A stretch of DNA of 5,956 nt from Verrucomicrobiota bacterium (GTDB taxonomy: Bacteria; Verrucomicrobiota; Verrucomicrobiia; Chthoniobacterales; UBA10450). The notes under the pieces were generated by a model, which was not told the DNA's origin, did no database searches, and saw nothing but the letters and a program-made list of their open reading frames with translations. A program made the translations under genes and the position numbers. Position 1 is the stretch's first letter, and each line of letters begins with the position of its first letter. Where the stretch lies: assembly GCA_003219335.1 (NCBI GenBank), contig QHOF01000104.1, forward strand, positions 16,241 through 22,196, written 5' to 3'. Positions 1-5,645 of this stretch are shown here, piece after piece.

Positions 1-1008
1 GCCGCGCGCAAAGTTTTTAAAGATCGCCGGCTGTTCATTGTGGGCGAAATTATCCATAATCCCGAGGTCAATCATCAGATCGCCTCGTTAGGCATCAAAA
101 ATCTGACCGGCAAAAACAAGGAGGCCGATATTTCAGATCTTGGCCCGGACGACGTCGTGATCGTGCCGGCGTTTGGAACGGAATTGTCGATCCAACAACA
201 GATCAAGGACCGCGGCTGCCAGATTGTAGATACCACGTGCGGCGACGTGATGAGCGTGTGGAAACGCGTGCGCAAGTACGCCAGCGAATCGGTCACTTCC
301 ATCATTCACGGCAAAGCCGAACACGAAGAGACCAAGGCCACCAGCTCGCGCGCGCTCGGCGACGGAACCGGACATTACCTAGTGGTCTTGACGCTGGCGG
401 ACACCGATTACGTTTGCGATTACATCCGGCACGGCGGTGATAAACAGGCGTTTCTGGAAAGGTTCGAAGGCGCGCATTCGCCAGGGTTCGATCCGGATGT
501 GCATCTGAAAACAGTTGGCGTGGCTAATCAAACGACGATGCTGCGCGGCGAAACGGAAGAAGTGCAGCGGCGCGTTCGACAGGCGATTGTCGATCGCGAC
601 GGACCCGAGCTTGCAGAGAAAAACTTCCGCTTCTTCGACACAATCTGCGGCGCAACGCAGGAGCGCCAGGATGCGTTACGCGAGTTGTTCAATGTTCCGA
701 TGGACCTGCTGCTCGTCGTGGGCGGTTACAACAGCTCGAACACGTCGCACCTGGCAGAGATGGGCGAAGAAAAGCTTCCGACCTATTTCGTGCTCAACGC
801 TTCGCGGCTGGTGTCCGCCACTGAAATCAAGCATTATAATCTGCACGAGAAACGCGAGGTGGTCTCGCATTTCTGGTTGCCCAGCGCGCCGGCGGTTATC
901 GGCATCACGGCCGGCGCTTCGTGTCCAAACAATTTGATTGAGGAAACACTGATCCGCCTCTTTGAATTGCGCGGCATCTCGCGACAAGAACTCGAACTGG
1001 CCGCGTAA
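1..1008 (+). CDS. ispH: 4-hydroxy-3-methylbut-2-enyl diphosphate reductase (IspH/LytB), 5'-partial
   Basis: IspH catalyses the last step of the MEP isoprenoid pathway: reduction of HMBPP to IPP and DMAPP on a [4Fe-4S] cluster in the cytosol. The frame is open from base 1, so the GTG at 40 is internal and the gene starts upstream. 335 residues are visible. In visible numbering, HNPEVN (His19) matches the first substrate histidine. DTTCGDV (Cys80) and DTICGATQERQ (Cys216) match two of the three cluster cysteines. GKAEHEE holds the second histidine (His108) and the catalytic glutamate (Glu110). ANQTTM, the NSSN at 244-247 and AGAS at 304-307 match the diphosphate-binding sites. The N-terminal cysteine (GFCWG region) lies outside the window. 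The segment around YVCDYI and GFDPDVHLKTVGVANQTT is the longer plant/cyanobacterial-type form, not the shorter E. coli type. It ends in TAA, immediately followed by a palindromic repeat. Confidence 0.96.
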   Translation, partial: AARKVFKDRRLFIVGEIIHNPEVNHQIASLGIKNLTGKNKEADISDLGPDDVVIVPAFGTELSIQQQIKDRGCQIVDTTCGDVMSVWKRVRKYASESVTSIIHGKAEHEETKATSSRALGDGTGHYLVVLTLADTDYVCDYIRHGGDKQAFLERFEGAHSPGFDPDVHLKTVGVANQTTMLRGETEEVQRRVRQAIVDRDGPELAEKNFRFFDTICGATQERQDALRELFNVPMDLLLVVGGYNSSNTSHLAEMGEEKLPTYFVLNASRLVSATEIKHYNLHEKREVVSHFWLPSAPAVIGITAGASCPNNLIEETLIRLFELRGISRQELELAA

Positions 1009-1009
1009 T

Positions 1010-1078
1010 TTTGGAGTGCGCGGACATGTCCGCGCTTTAGAAAGTGGTCTGGCAACTGCCGGATTGCCGCACTCCAAA
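1010..1078. repeat. Palindromic intergenic repeat with 18-bp perfect palindrome, at the ispH 3' end
   Basis: The element is bounded by 11-base perfect inverted arms: TTTGGAGTGCG at 1010-1020 and CGCACTCCAAA at 1068-1078. Overlapping the left arm is a perfect 18-base palindrome, GCGCGGACATGTCCGCGC, at 1018-1035. It begins one base after the ispH stop codon. A transcript would fold strongly here, so it may protect or end the ispH mRNA, but there is no following T-run. The outline resembles a dispersed intergenic repeat. Only one copy is in this window, so dispersal is inferred. Confidence 0.7.
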
Positions 1079-1097
1079 TCACCATGCATCCATTCGT

Positions 1098-1227
1098 TGT
1101 CATTCCCAGCGGAGTCGAGGGATCTCTAATTATTTCTGTCGCGCTGCCATTGCATTGGCTCCGGAGACGTCTCCAGCTTCGCATAAAGCTACGGCTCGGC
1201 ACGCGACTTCCTTCGCTCGACATGACA
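1098..1227. repeat. Dispersed inverted-repeat element, copy 1 (expanded form)
   Basis: This is the same family as 4601-4696. The first 44 bases match the other copy at about 39 positions, starting TGTCATTCC and running through AGTCGAGG and ATCTCTAAT. The right end (CTTCGCTCGACATGACA) is the imperfect inverse of the left end. Relative to copy 2 it carries roughly 35 extra bases between the GAGACGTCT segment and the right arm. These include a small hairpin (AGCTT 1175-1179 with AAGCT 1186-1190) next to a 12-base palindrome, GGAGACGTCTCC (1163-1174). No transposase is present, so it is a non-coding REP- or MITE-like element. It ends 46 bases before the Ku start codon. Confidence 0.8.
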
Positions 1228-1273
1228 AAGAACTGGACGCGCAATTGCAGCCCGCGCCGCGAAATAATTGCGT

Positions 1274-2116
1274 ATGGCGCGAGCGATCTGGAAGGGCAGT
1301 ATCAGCTTTGGGCTGGTAAATATACCTATTGCTCTTTACCCGGCTACGCAGCGGGAGGAACTCAAGTTTCGTTTGCTGCGCAAGAGCGATTTGAGTCCGG
1401 TCAACTACAAGCGTGTCGCCGAAAAGGACGGCAGGGAAGTTCCCTGGGACCAGATCGTCAAGGGCTACGAGTACGACAAAGGGAAGTATGTCGTGCTAAA
1501 GAACGAAGATTTCCAGCGTGTCGATGTTGAGGCTACGCAGACCGTGGACATCCAAGACTTCGTCAAGCAGGAAGAAGTTGATCCGGTCTTTTTCTACAAG
1601 CCATATTACCTGGAACCACAAAAAGGCGGCGATAAGGCTTATGCACTTTTGCGCGATGCGTTAAAAAAGAGCGGCAAGATTGGGATCGCCAAGGTGGTAA
1701 TCAAAACGCGCGAGTACCTCGCCAGCGTTAAACCGGAGGACGGCGCGCTGGTGCTGGAGCTGATGCACTTTGCCGAGGAACTGGCCGATACCAATAAACT
1801 TCACGTGCCCAAAAAAGTGGAGCTCTGCAAACGCGAAATGGACATGGCCACAGCGTTGATCGACAGCATGAGTTCAAAATGGAATCCGGAAAAATATCGG
1901 GACGAATACCGTGAAGCGCTCATGGGAATAATCGAGGAAAAAGTCGAAGCTGGCGGAAAAGAAATTGAAGAGAAACCGAAAAAAGCGCCAAAGCCGACCA
2001 AGGTGATTGATCTGGTGTCCGTGTTGCAAAAGAGCCTGGAGCAGACCGGCGCGAAGAAAAAGGTGACAGCCAAATCGCGCGGAAAAAAAGCGCAGCCGAC
2101 GAAAAAGGCAGCGTGA
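1274..2116 (+). CDS. ku: Non-homologous end joining protein Ku
   Basis: Bacterial Ku forms a homodimeric ring that threads onto double-strand DNA ends and recruits the ligase LigD. The protein starts MARAIWKGSISFGLVNIP, the classic Ku N-terminus, so ATG 1274 is preferred over the TTG two codons upstream at 1268. No clear Shine-Dalgarno sequence is visible. At 280 residues it has the usual length for the family. The Ku core runs to about residue 230, with KPYYLEP near 109-115 and a downstream KAYALLRDAL stretch typical of the family. After a short linker, VIDLVSVLQKSLEQ (about 244-257) matches the conserved C-terminal segment linked to LigD interaction. The last 20 residues are a lysine/arginine-rich tail, as in many bacterial Ku proteins where it binds DNA. 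No ligD lies within the window. The upstream spacer is almost wholly repeat DNA. Confidence 0.96.
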   Translation: MARAIWKGSISFGLVNIPIALYPATQREELKFRLLRKSDLSPVNYKRVAEKDGREVPWDQIVKGYEYDKGKYVVLKNEDFQRVDVEATQTVDIQDFVKQEEVDPVFFYKPYYLEPQKGGDKAYALLRDALKKSGKIGIAKVVIKTREYLASVKPEDGALVLELMHFAEELADTNKLHVPKKVELCKREMDMATALIDSMSSKWNPEKYRDEYREALMGIIEEKVEAGGKEIEEKPKKAPKPTKVIDLVSVLQKSLEQTGAKKKVTAKSRGKKAQPTKKAA

Positions 2117-2130
2117 CAGCCTCGCCTTAA

Positions 2131-2153
2131 TCCTCTCGATCGAAGGGAGAGGA
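2131..2153 (+). terminator. Small hairpin downstream of ku
   Basis: TCCTCTC (2131-2137) and GAGAGGA (2147-2153) form a perfect 7-bp stem with a 9-base loop, 15 bases after the ku stop codon. No T-run follows, so it is a weak candidate for an intrinsic terminator. It could equally be a remnant of a dispersed repeat, since the flanking bases (GGGGTGAGGGTAG) resemble common intergenic repeat text. Confidence 0.3.
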
Positions 2154-2226
2154 GGACGCGCCAGCGTGGGGTGAGGGTAGCCTTCGCAAGCGTATTTGCT
2201 GTGCGAAAAAAAAGCGATGTTATCCC

Positions 2227-2282
2227 ATGAAAGAGGAAGAATCAGATCTCATCGCTATGCTTGACGCTTTTATTAAAGGGAA
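2227..2282 (+). other. Probable displaced 5' end of the cupin gene (out of frame)
   Basis: ATG 2227 opens a frame reading MKEEESDLIAMLDAFIKG. It looks like a natural soluble N-terminus but after about 2280 gives an unrelated, basic, unconvincing sequence that stops at 2418. Changing frame at the AAAGGGAAGGG run (2275-2285), as if one G were restored, joins it to EGFSYPAEQGLLVKNLPEHP, which continues straight into the cupin. The simplest reading is a single-base loss in a purine run, either real or a sequencing/assembly error. No Shine-Dalgarno sequence is evident before the ATG. Confidence 0.5.
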
Positions 2283-2312
2283 GGGTTCAGTTATCCGGCT
2301 GAGCAGGGGCTT

Positions 2313-2708
2313 TTGGTTAAAAACCTGCCAGAGCATCCGGTTCATGCGCGGGCAGACCGCGGCAATCCGGCGGCATACTTTTCCTTTCCTGATATCAGGA
2401 ACCTCGAAGCTCATATAAGCGAGATACCGCCAGGAGGCGCGACACCGACTCATCGCCATACGTGCGACGCATTTTTCTATGTGATCTCGGGCGGCGGCTT
2501 TACCGAACTGCGCGCGAGCGGGGAAATAGAAAAACGCGTTGAGTGGCAGACCGGCGACTTGTTTTGCACGCCGATCCACATATGGCATCGGCATGTAAAT
2601 CGCGATTCCTCGCAGCCTGCTCGGTATTTGGAGATCACCACTATTCCGCTGATGAAGTCGTTAGGCGATTGGCAGATCGAGGGGAAAGAGATTAGCAGAA
2701 GTGAGTGA
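2313..2708 (+). CDS. Small single-domain cupin protein, probably 5'-frameshifted
   Basis: This is a 131-residue cupin beta-barrel if read from TTG 2313; the true start is more likely ATG 2227 across a frameshift. Motif 1 fits G(X)5HXH(X)3E(X)6G exactly in spacing, with Gly41, His47, His49 and Gly60, but the usual metal-ligand glutamate is Ala53. Motif 2 fits G(X)5PXG(X)2H(X)3N with Gly81, Pro87, His92 and Asn96, and with His89 replacing the second glycine. His47, His49 and His92 could still hold a metal ion. The PIHIWHRHVN stretch recalls the WHxH segment of gentisate dioxygenase-like cupins, but the protein is far too short to be that bicupin enzyme. It is probably cytosolic, as no signal peptide is seen. 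Substrate unknown. It stands alone between ku and the doxX cluster, separated by hairpin-containing spacers. Confidence 0.8.
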   Translation: MVKNLPEHPVHARADRGNPAAYFSFPDIRNLEAHISEIPPGGATPTHRHTCDAFFYVISGGGFTELRASGEIEKRVEWQTGDLFCTPIHIWHRHVNRDSSQPARYLEITTIPLMKSLGDWQIEGKEISRSE

Positions 2709-2754
2709 GGCGGAAGCGCGAGATGGAGCGCAACCTGCAAAGAAAACAGCGTGA

Positions 2755-2806
2755 GGTAGGGACGCCGCGCTGCGGCGCCCGGACAGCGCAGCGCGCCGTC
2801 CCTGCC
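2755..2806. repeat. Strong GC-rich palindromic hairpin element
   Basis: Bases 2755-2774 pair with 2787-2806, giving a 20-position stem with one mismatch (2765/2796) and one G-T pair (2757/2804), and a 12-base top loop. The arms read AGGGACGCCGCGCTGCG and, inverted, AGGGACGGCGCGCTGCG. It lies 47 bases after the cupin stop codon and 48 bases before the first doxX ATG. No T-run follows, so it is more like a REP-type intergenic repeat than a classical terminator, although it could stabilise the upstream transcript. It is a different family from the elements at 1010-1078 and 1098-1227. Confidence 0.75.
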
Positions 2807-2854
2807 ATTGAAGTTCTTGACACGCAGCATGGACTTCATTCAGCCTGAACGGCT

Positions 2855-3298
2855 ATGAACGCTCTGAATCGATTTGCAGATCTGGTTTATTGCATCATGC
2901 GACTGATCGTTGGTTTGATGTTCGCCTGTCATGGTGGGCAAAAACTTCTTGGATTCCCTGGTGGCGGACACGGCGGCGTGCAGGGTCTGATGCTCGTCGG
3001 CGGAATCATCGAACTCGTTGGCGGGCTCATGATCGCCTTTGGTTTTCTAACCCGGCTTGCGGCATTTGTTTCAGCCGGTGAAATGGCGGTGGCTTATTTC
3101 ATGGTGCACGCCGCCGGCAAAGCGATCGGTCATCCCCCAACGCCCACTGAGCAATTCTTTCCCATTTTGAACAAGGGCGAACTGGCCGTTGTGCTCTGCT
3201 GGTTATTTTTGTTTATGGTTTTCTATGGAGCGGGTCGCTGGAGCATCGATTCGCTTCTGTTCGGTCGTAAGACTCCTACCGTCGTAGCGTCGACCTAG
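2855..3298 (+). CDS. DoxX-family integral membrane protein (first of a tandem pair)
   Basis: This is a 147-residue inner-membrane protein of the DoxX family. That is a broad group of small four-helix proteins, some of which act as quinone-linked subunits or as partners of oxidoreductases. Hydrophobic helices fall near residues 9-27, 45-63, 67-86 and 107-126. Family signatures are the FACHGGQKLLGF loop after helix 1, the GGIIELVGGLMIAFGFLTR stretch of helix 2, and GAGRWSIDSLL at the C-terminus. ATG 2855 gives a sensible N-terminus just before helix 1. The next gene, another DoxX protein, starts 19 bases after the stop codon, so they are probably co-transcribed. Both proteins are 147 residues and both begin MNAL, but the rest has diverged widely. 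The biochemical role cannot be told from sequence. Confidence 0.9.
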   Translation: MNALNRFADLVYCIMRLIVGLMFACHGGQKLLGFPGGGHGGVQGLMLVGGIIELVGGLMIAFGFLTRLAAFVSAGEMAVAYFMVHAAGKAIGHPPTPTEQFFPILNKGELAVVLCWLFLFMVFYGAGRWSIDSLLFGRKTPTVVAST

Positions 3299-3317
3299 CT
3301 GAAGTTTACAGAAAAAC

Positions 3318-3761
3318 ATGAACGCATTATTCCAAACAGACGGTGGTTGGGCGGCGTTCGTGCTGCGAATCGTCCTTGGCGTCGTCTTTTTTGCTCACGG
3401 CGCGCAATTGGGCTTGGGCTGGTTCGGCGGTCATAGTTTTCGAGAAAGCGTCGCGCAATTTGGAAAAATGGGGATGCCCACGCCAGTCGCTGCGCTGGTT
3501 ATCCTGGCGCAGTTGCTGGGGGGCCTCGGTTTGCTCGCTGGGCTGCTTACGCGCATCGTTGCGTTCGGCATATTCGTTGTCATGCTGGGCGCGATTTTTC
3601 TGGTCCACATTAAAGTCGGCTTCTTTATGAACTGGTACGGTCAACGACAAGGCGAAGGCTTCGAGTATCATCTGCTTGCTATCGCCATGGCGATTGCGCT
3701 GATGATCATCGGAGCAGGGAACTTTTCGCTCGACGCGGCGATTAGCAGGTCCTCGCCTTGA
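3318..3761 (+). CDS. DoxX-family integral membrane protein (second of a tandem pair)
   Basis: This is a second DoxX-family protein of 147 residues, diverged from its neighbour. Predicted helices lie near 11-28, 56-75, 79-97 and 117-134. The VVFFAHGAQLGLGWFGG segment after helix 1 matches the DoxX pattern. So do ALVILAQLLGGLGLLAGLLTRI in helices 2-3, GFEYHLLAIAMAIALMI in helix 4, and the closing GAGNFSLDA. The H-G-A-Q near helix 1 parallels H-G-G-Q in the upstream copy. It sits 19 bases after the first doxX and 13 bases before a secreted hydrolase gene, all on one strand, consistent with an operon. No obvious Shine-Dalgarno sequence precedes the ATG. A membrane heterodimer with the neighbour is plausible but is inference. 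Confidence 0.9.
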   Translation: MNALFQTDGGWAAFVLRIVLGVVFFAHGAQLGLGWFGGHSFRESVAQFGKMGMPTPVAALVILAQLLGGLGLLAGLLTRIVAFGIFVVMLGAIFLVHIKVGFFMNWYGQRQGEGFEYHLLAIAMAIALMIIGAGNFSLDAAISRSSP

Positions 3762-3774
3762 CTGACGCTTTTAT

Positions 3775-4593
3775 ATGAAATGGAAACTTCGGCTCACGCG
3801 ATTCTTCATTGGAGCGCTTATTATCTTCTGTATGTGCGACGCGCGCTGTAATCCCGAGACGATCAAAGATTTTGGTCGAGAGCGATTGAACAGTTCGCCG
3901 CGGCACGCCGACTGGATCGATATCAAATCGGGTAGCCGCACCATCAAGGCGTTCGTCGTTTACCCGGAGCGTAAAGACAAAGCGCCGGCCGTGCTGGTTG
4001 TCAGTGAAATTTTTGGTCTCACGGATTGGGTGCGCAGCTTGTGCGACGAACTGGCTGAGAACGGCGTGATCGCCATCGCGCCTGATTTGCACGGCGGACA
4101 AAAATTCGAAGATCTCGACGCAGCGCGCAAAGCCACTTATGCGCTGCCGGAGGAACAGGTGAAAGCTGATCTAAATGCAACAGCCGATTACGCGCTCACA
4201 AAAATTCCATCGTGCAACGGCACGCTCGCGGTATGCGGGTTTTGCTGGGGCGGCGGCGTTACGTTCGCGTACGCGAATGAAAATCCGAAGCTGAAGGCCG
4301 CGTATTCGTTTTACGGCGTGGCCCCGGATTCTCCCGAAAAAGTGAAGAACATCGCCTGTCCGGTTTACGGCTTTTACGGCGAAAACGACGAGCGGGTAAA
4401 CGCGACCATCCCGAAGGCAGAAGAGCTAATGAAAGCCGCCGGGAAAAAATATGAGCCGGTAATTTACAAAGGCGCCGGCCACGGTTTTATGCGCTCCGGC
4501 GAACCGAATAATCCGGCCGTTCGCGAAGGCGACAAAAGAGCGCGCGACGAAGCCTGGGCGCGCTGGAAGATGCTGCTCAAGCAGCTTCCATAG
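3775..4593 (+). CDS. Exported dienelactone hydrolase-family protein
   Basis: This is an alpha/beta hydrolase of the dienelactone hydrolase family, 272 residues against about 235 for the cytosolic Pseudomonas enzyme. The extra length is an N-terminal extension. It holds a positively charged start and a hydrophobic core (about residues 10-20, FFIGALIIFCM), so it looks like a signal peptide or membrane anchor. No canonical lipobox is seen despite the cysteines. The catalytic triad is intact: Cys157 in GFCWGG, Asp205 in GENDERV and His236 in GAGHGF. Their spacing is identical to Cys123, Asp171 and His202 of the Pseudomonas enzyme. Glu78 (VSEIFG) matches its Glu36 and Arg240 its Arg206. Cys-type hydrolases of this family cleave lactone or ester bonds, but the substrate is unknown. 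The gene follows the two doxX genes by 13 bases. A role in envelope or periplasmic breakdown of small molecules is inferred. Confidence 0.92.
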   Translation: MKWKLRLTRFFIGALIIFCMCDARCNPETIKDFGRERLNSSPRHADWIDIKSGSRTIKAFVVYPERKDKAPAVLVVSEIFGLTDWVRSLCDELAENGVIAIAPDLHGGQKFEDLDAARKATYALPEEQVKADLNATADYALTKIPSCNGTLAVCGFCWGGGVTFAYANENPKLKAAYSFYGVAPDSPEKVKNIACPVYGFYGENDERVNATIPKAEELMKAAGKKYEPVIYKGAGHGFMRSGEPNNPAVREGDKRARDEAWARWKMLLKQLP

Positions 4594-4600
4594 CAATTTC

Positions 4601-4696
4601 TGTCATTCCGAGCGTAGTCGAGGAATCTCTAATCATTTCTGTGGGGTTGCAGTGACACCAATGTCCAGAGATGTCTCGACTTCGCTTGACATGACA
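4601..4696. repeat. Dispersed inverted-repeat element, copy 2 (compact form)
   Basis: The 30-base arms at 4601-4630 and 4667-4696 are inverse complements at 24 of 30 positions. They start TGTCATTCCGAGCG and end CGCTTGACATGACA, enclosing a 36-base loop. The left 44 bases match copy 1 (1098-1141) at about 39 positions. It begins eight bases after the hydrolase stop codon. There is no coding content of its own; frames read through it give meaningless peptides that contain the repeat. It is probably a REP- or MITE-like non-autonomous element. It may also act as a 3' mRNA structure between the converging hydrolase and serine-hydrolase remnant. Confidence 0.82.
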
Positions 4697-4760
4697 AGTC
4701 ACTGGAAATAGATGGACGTTGTCGTTGCGCGTGGCCCACGTTGTGCAGCGCTCAGATGAC

Positions 4761-4799
4761 CGCGCAGATTCGCCCATCTACCACCAATAGATCTGCGCG
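4761..4799 (+). terminator. Possible terminator hairpin after the doxX/hydrolase cluster
   Basis: CGCGCAGAT (4761-4769) and ATCTGCGCG (4791-4799) form a perfect 9-bp stem around a 21-base loop. ATTTT (4800-4804) follows on the + strand. This could terminate the + strand cluster. The loop is long and the T-run short. The right arm also falls within the ancestral coding end of the minus-strand pseudogene, so chance is possible. Confidence 0.35.
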
Positions 4800-5551
4800 A
4801 TTTTACCGTCTTTGCTCATCTTAACAGAAAACCAGTATCAATTTCCTCCGAGGTTTACTTTGTAGCGCAGCACCCGGCCGTCTCCTCTGTCCTCGCGGTC
4901 AGAGAAAATAAACGAGCTCAGCGCACCGTGCTCGGCGAACCATTTCCAAAATGCCTTGCCTGTTGCCGTGCCCAGGAAGATGCGCATCGCTGGCGTGAAG
5001 GATGCCGCCTCGGATTTCCCCTTTAGCAGGTCTGACACAAGGCCCTTGAGCGTTGCTGTCGTCGCTGGATCCGGATCCGCATTTGGTTCGGGGCGTTTCA
5101 AGATCGGCAGACAGATTCCTGCAAGATCAACAGCCAACTGATCAATGATTCTGTCCGCGTGATTCGTCAAAATGATAACGGTCAGTTTGTCATCGATGAA
5201 TCGGTAGATGGCTGACGAAAAACCCGGCGTTCCGCCGGTGTGCTGGAGGAGCCGATGGTTGTGGTAGCTATCGACGAACCAGCCGGAGCTGTAATTGAAT
5301 GGTGGGTCCGCGCCATTGACGGTTACTGCAGCGGTCCACATTTGATCGAGACTTGATTTTTTCAGCAGCTTTTCGGTGTAAAGCGCGGCATCCCATTTCG
5401 CCATGTCTTCGACTGTGGAAAGCAGACTTCCAGCCGAAAATGCGATCGCAGGAAGCGACATGACGACAATAACAATTTCAAGGAAAGTCGATACTCCGTA
5501 GGCAAGCACTTTCGGAGCGGACCTCATCCCTGTACGAGACAGACAAGCCAA
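4778..5551 (-). pseudogene. C-terminal remnant of a beta-lactamase-like serine hydrolase (premature TGA, N-terminus lost)
   Basis: An open frame covers 5551-4838 on the minus strand. From about residue 36 it reads as the second half of a class C beta-lactamase/penicillin-binding-like hydrolase: SAGSLLSTVEDMAKWDAAL, SSGWFV, then LLQHTGGTPGFSSAIYRF, the family's HxGGxPGF region. A C-terminal accessory domain follows (GTATGKAFWKWFAEHG, GRVLRYKVNLGG). The catalytic SxxK and YxN half, about 200 residues, is absent. Only about 90 bases separate the frame from the next gene, so it cannot lie just upstream. The first 30 or so residues, including FLEIVIVVM, are probably unrelated DNA read by chance, with the break near 5461. 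The TGA at 4840-4838 is followed in the same frame by YWFSVKMSKDGKIAQIYWW and then TAG at 4780-4778. That is a natural-looking continuation of the accessory domain, so the TGA looks like a nonsense mutation. Two independent lesions make function unlikely. A short expressed protein cannot be excluded. Confidence 0.78.
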
Positions 5552-5645
5552 CTTTGAGGTTACAAAAAATCGACAATGCGAGGACTACTGTTTCTTTGAA
5601 TTAAATAAGGCGGGATTGCGTGAAACGATCAGTGGTTCTTGATTG

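Noticed and set aside
1098..1227. Possible CRISPR or tandem-repeat array
   Set aside because: Only single palindromic units are present; there are no regularly spaced direct repeats or cas genes.
834..1244. Minus-strand open frame over the ispH end and repeats
   Set aside because: It is antisense to conserved ispH codons and then repeat sequence, with no domain support.
1044..1530. Two overlapping + strand open frames before and across the start of ku
   Set aside because: They read through repeat DNA and then out of frame through ku; the products have no recognisable domains.
2271..2290. Programmed -1 frameshift site in the cupin gene
   Set aside because: The run does not form an X XXY YYZ heptamer in the frame being read and no clear downstream stimulator was seen; a simple indel fits better.
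4577..4777. Minus-strand open frame of 66 codons
   Set aside because: It is made mostly of the inverted-repeat element; peptides of this kind are translation artefacts of such repeats.
4838..4840. TGA recoding as selenocysteine or tryptophan in the serine hydrolase
   Set aside because: No SECIS-like structure was identified, TGA ends other genes here, and the gene already lacks its catalytic half.
5552..5645. Divergent promoter between the pseudogene and the sulfotransferase
   Set aside because: The stretch has AT-rich patches (near 5598-5607) but no convincing -35/-10 pair, so no promoter is called.
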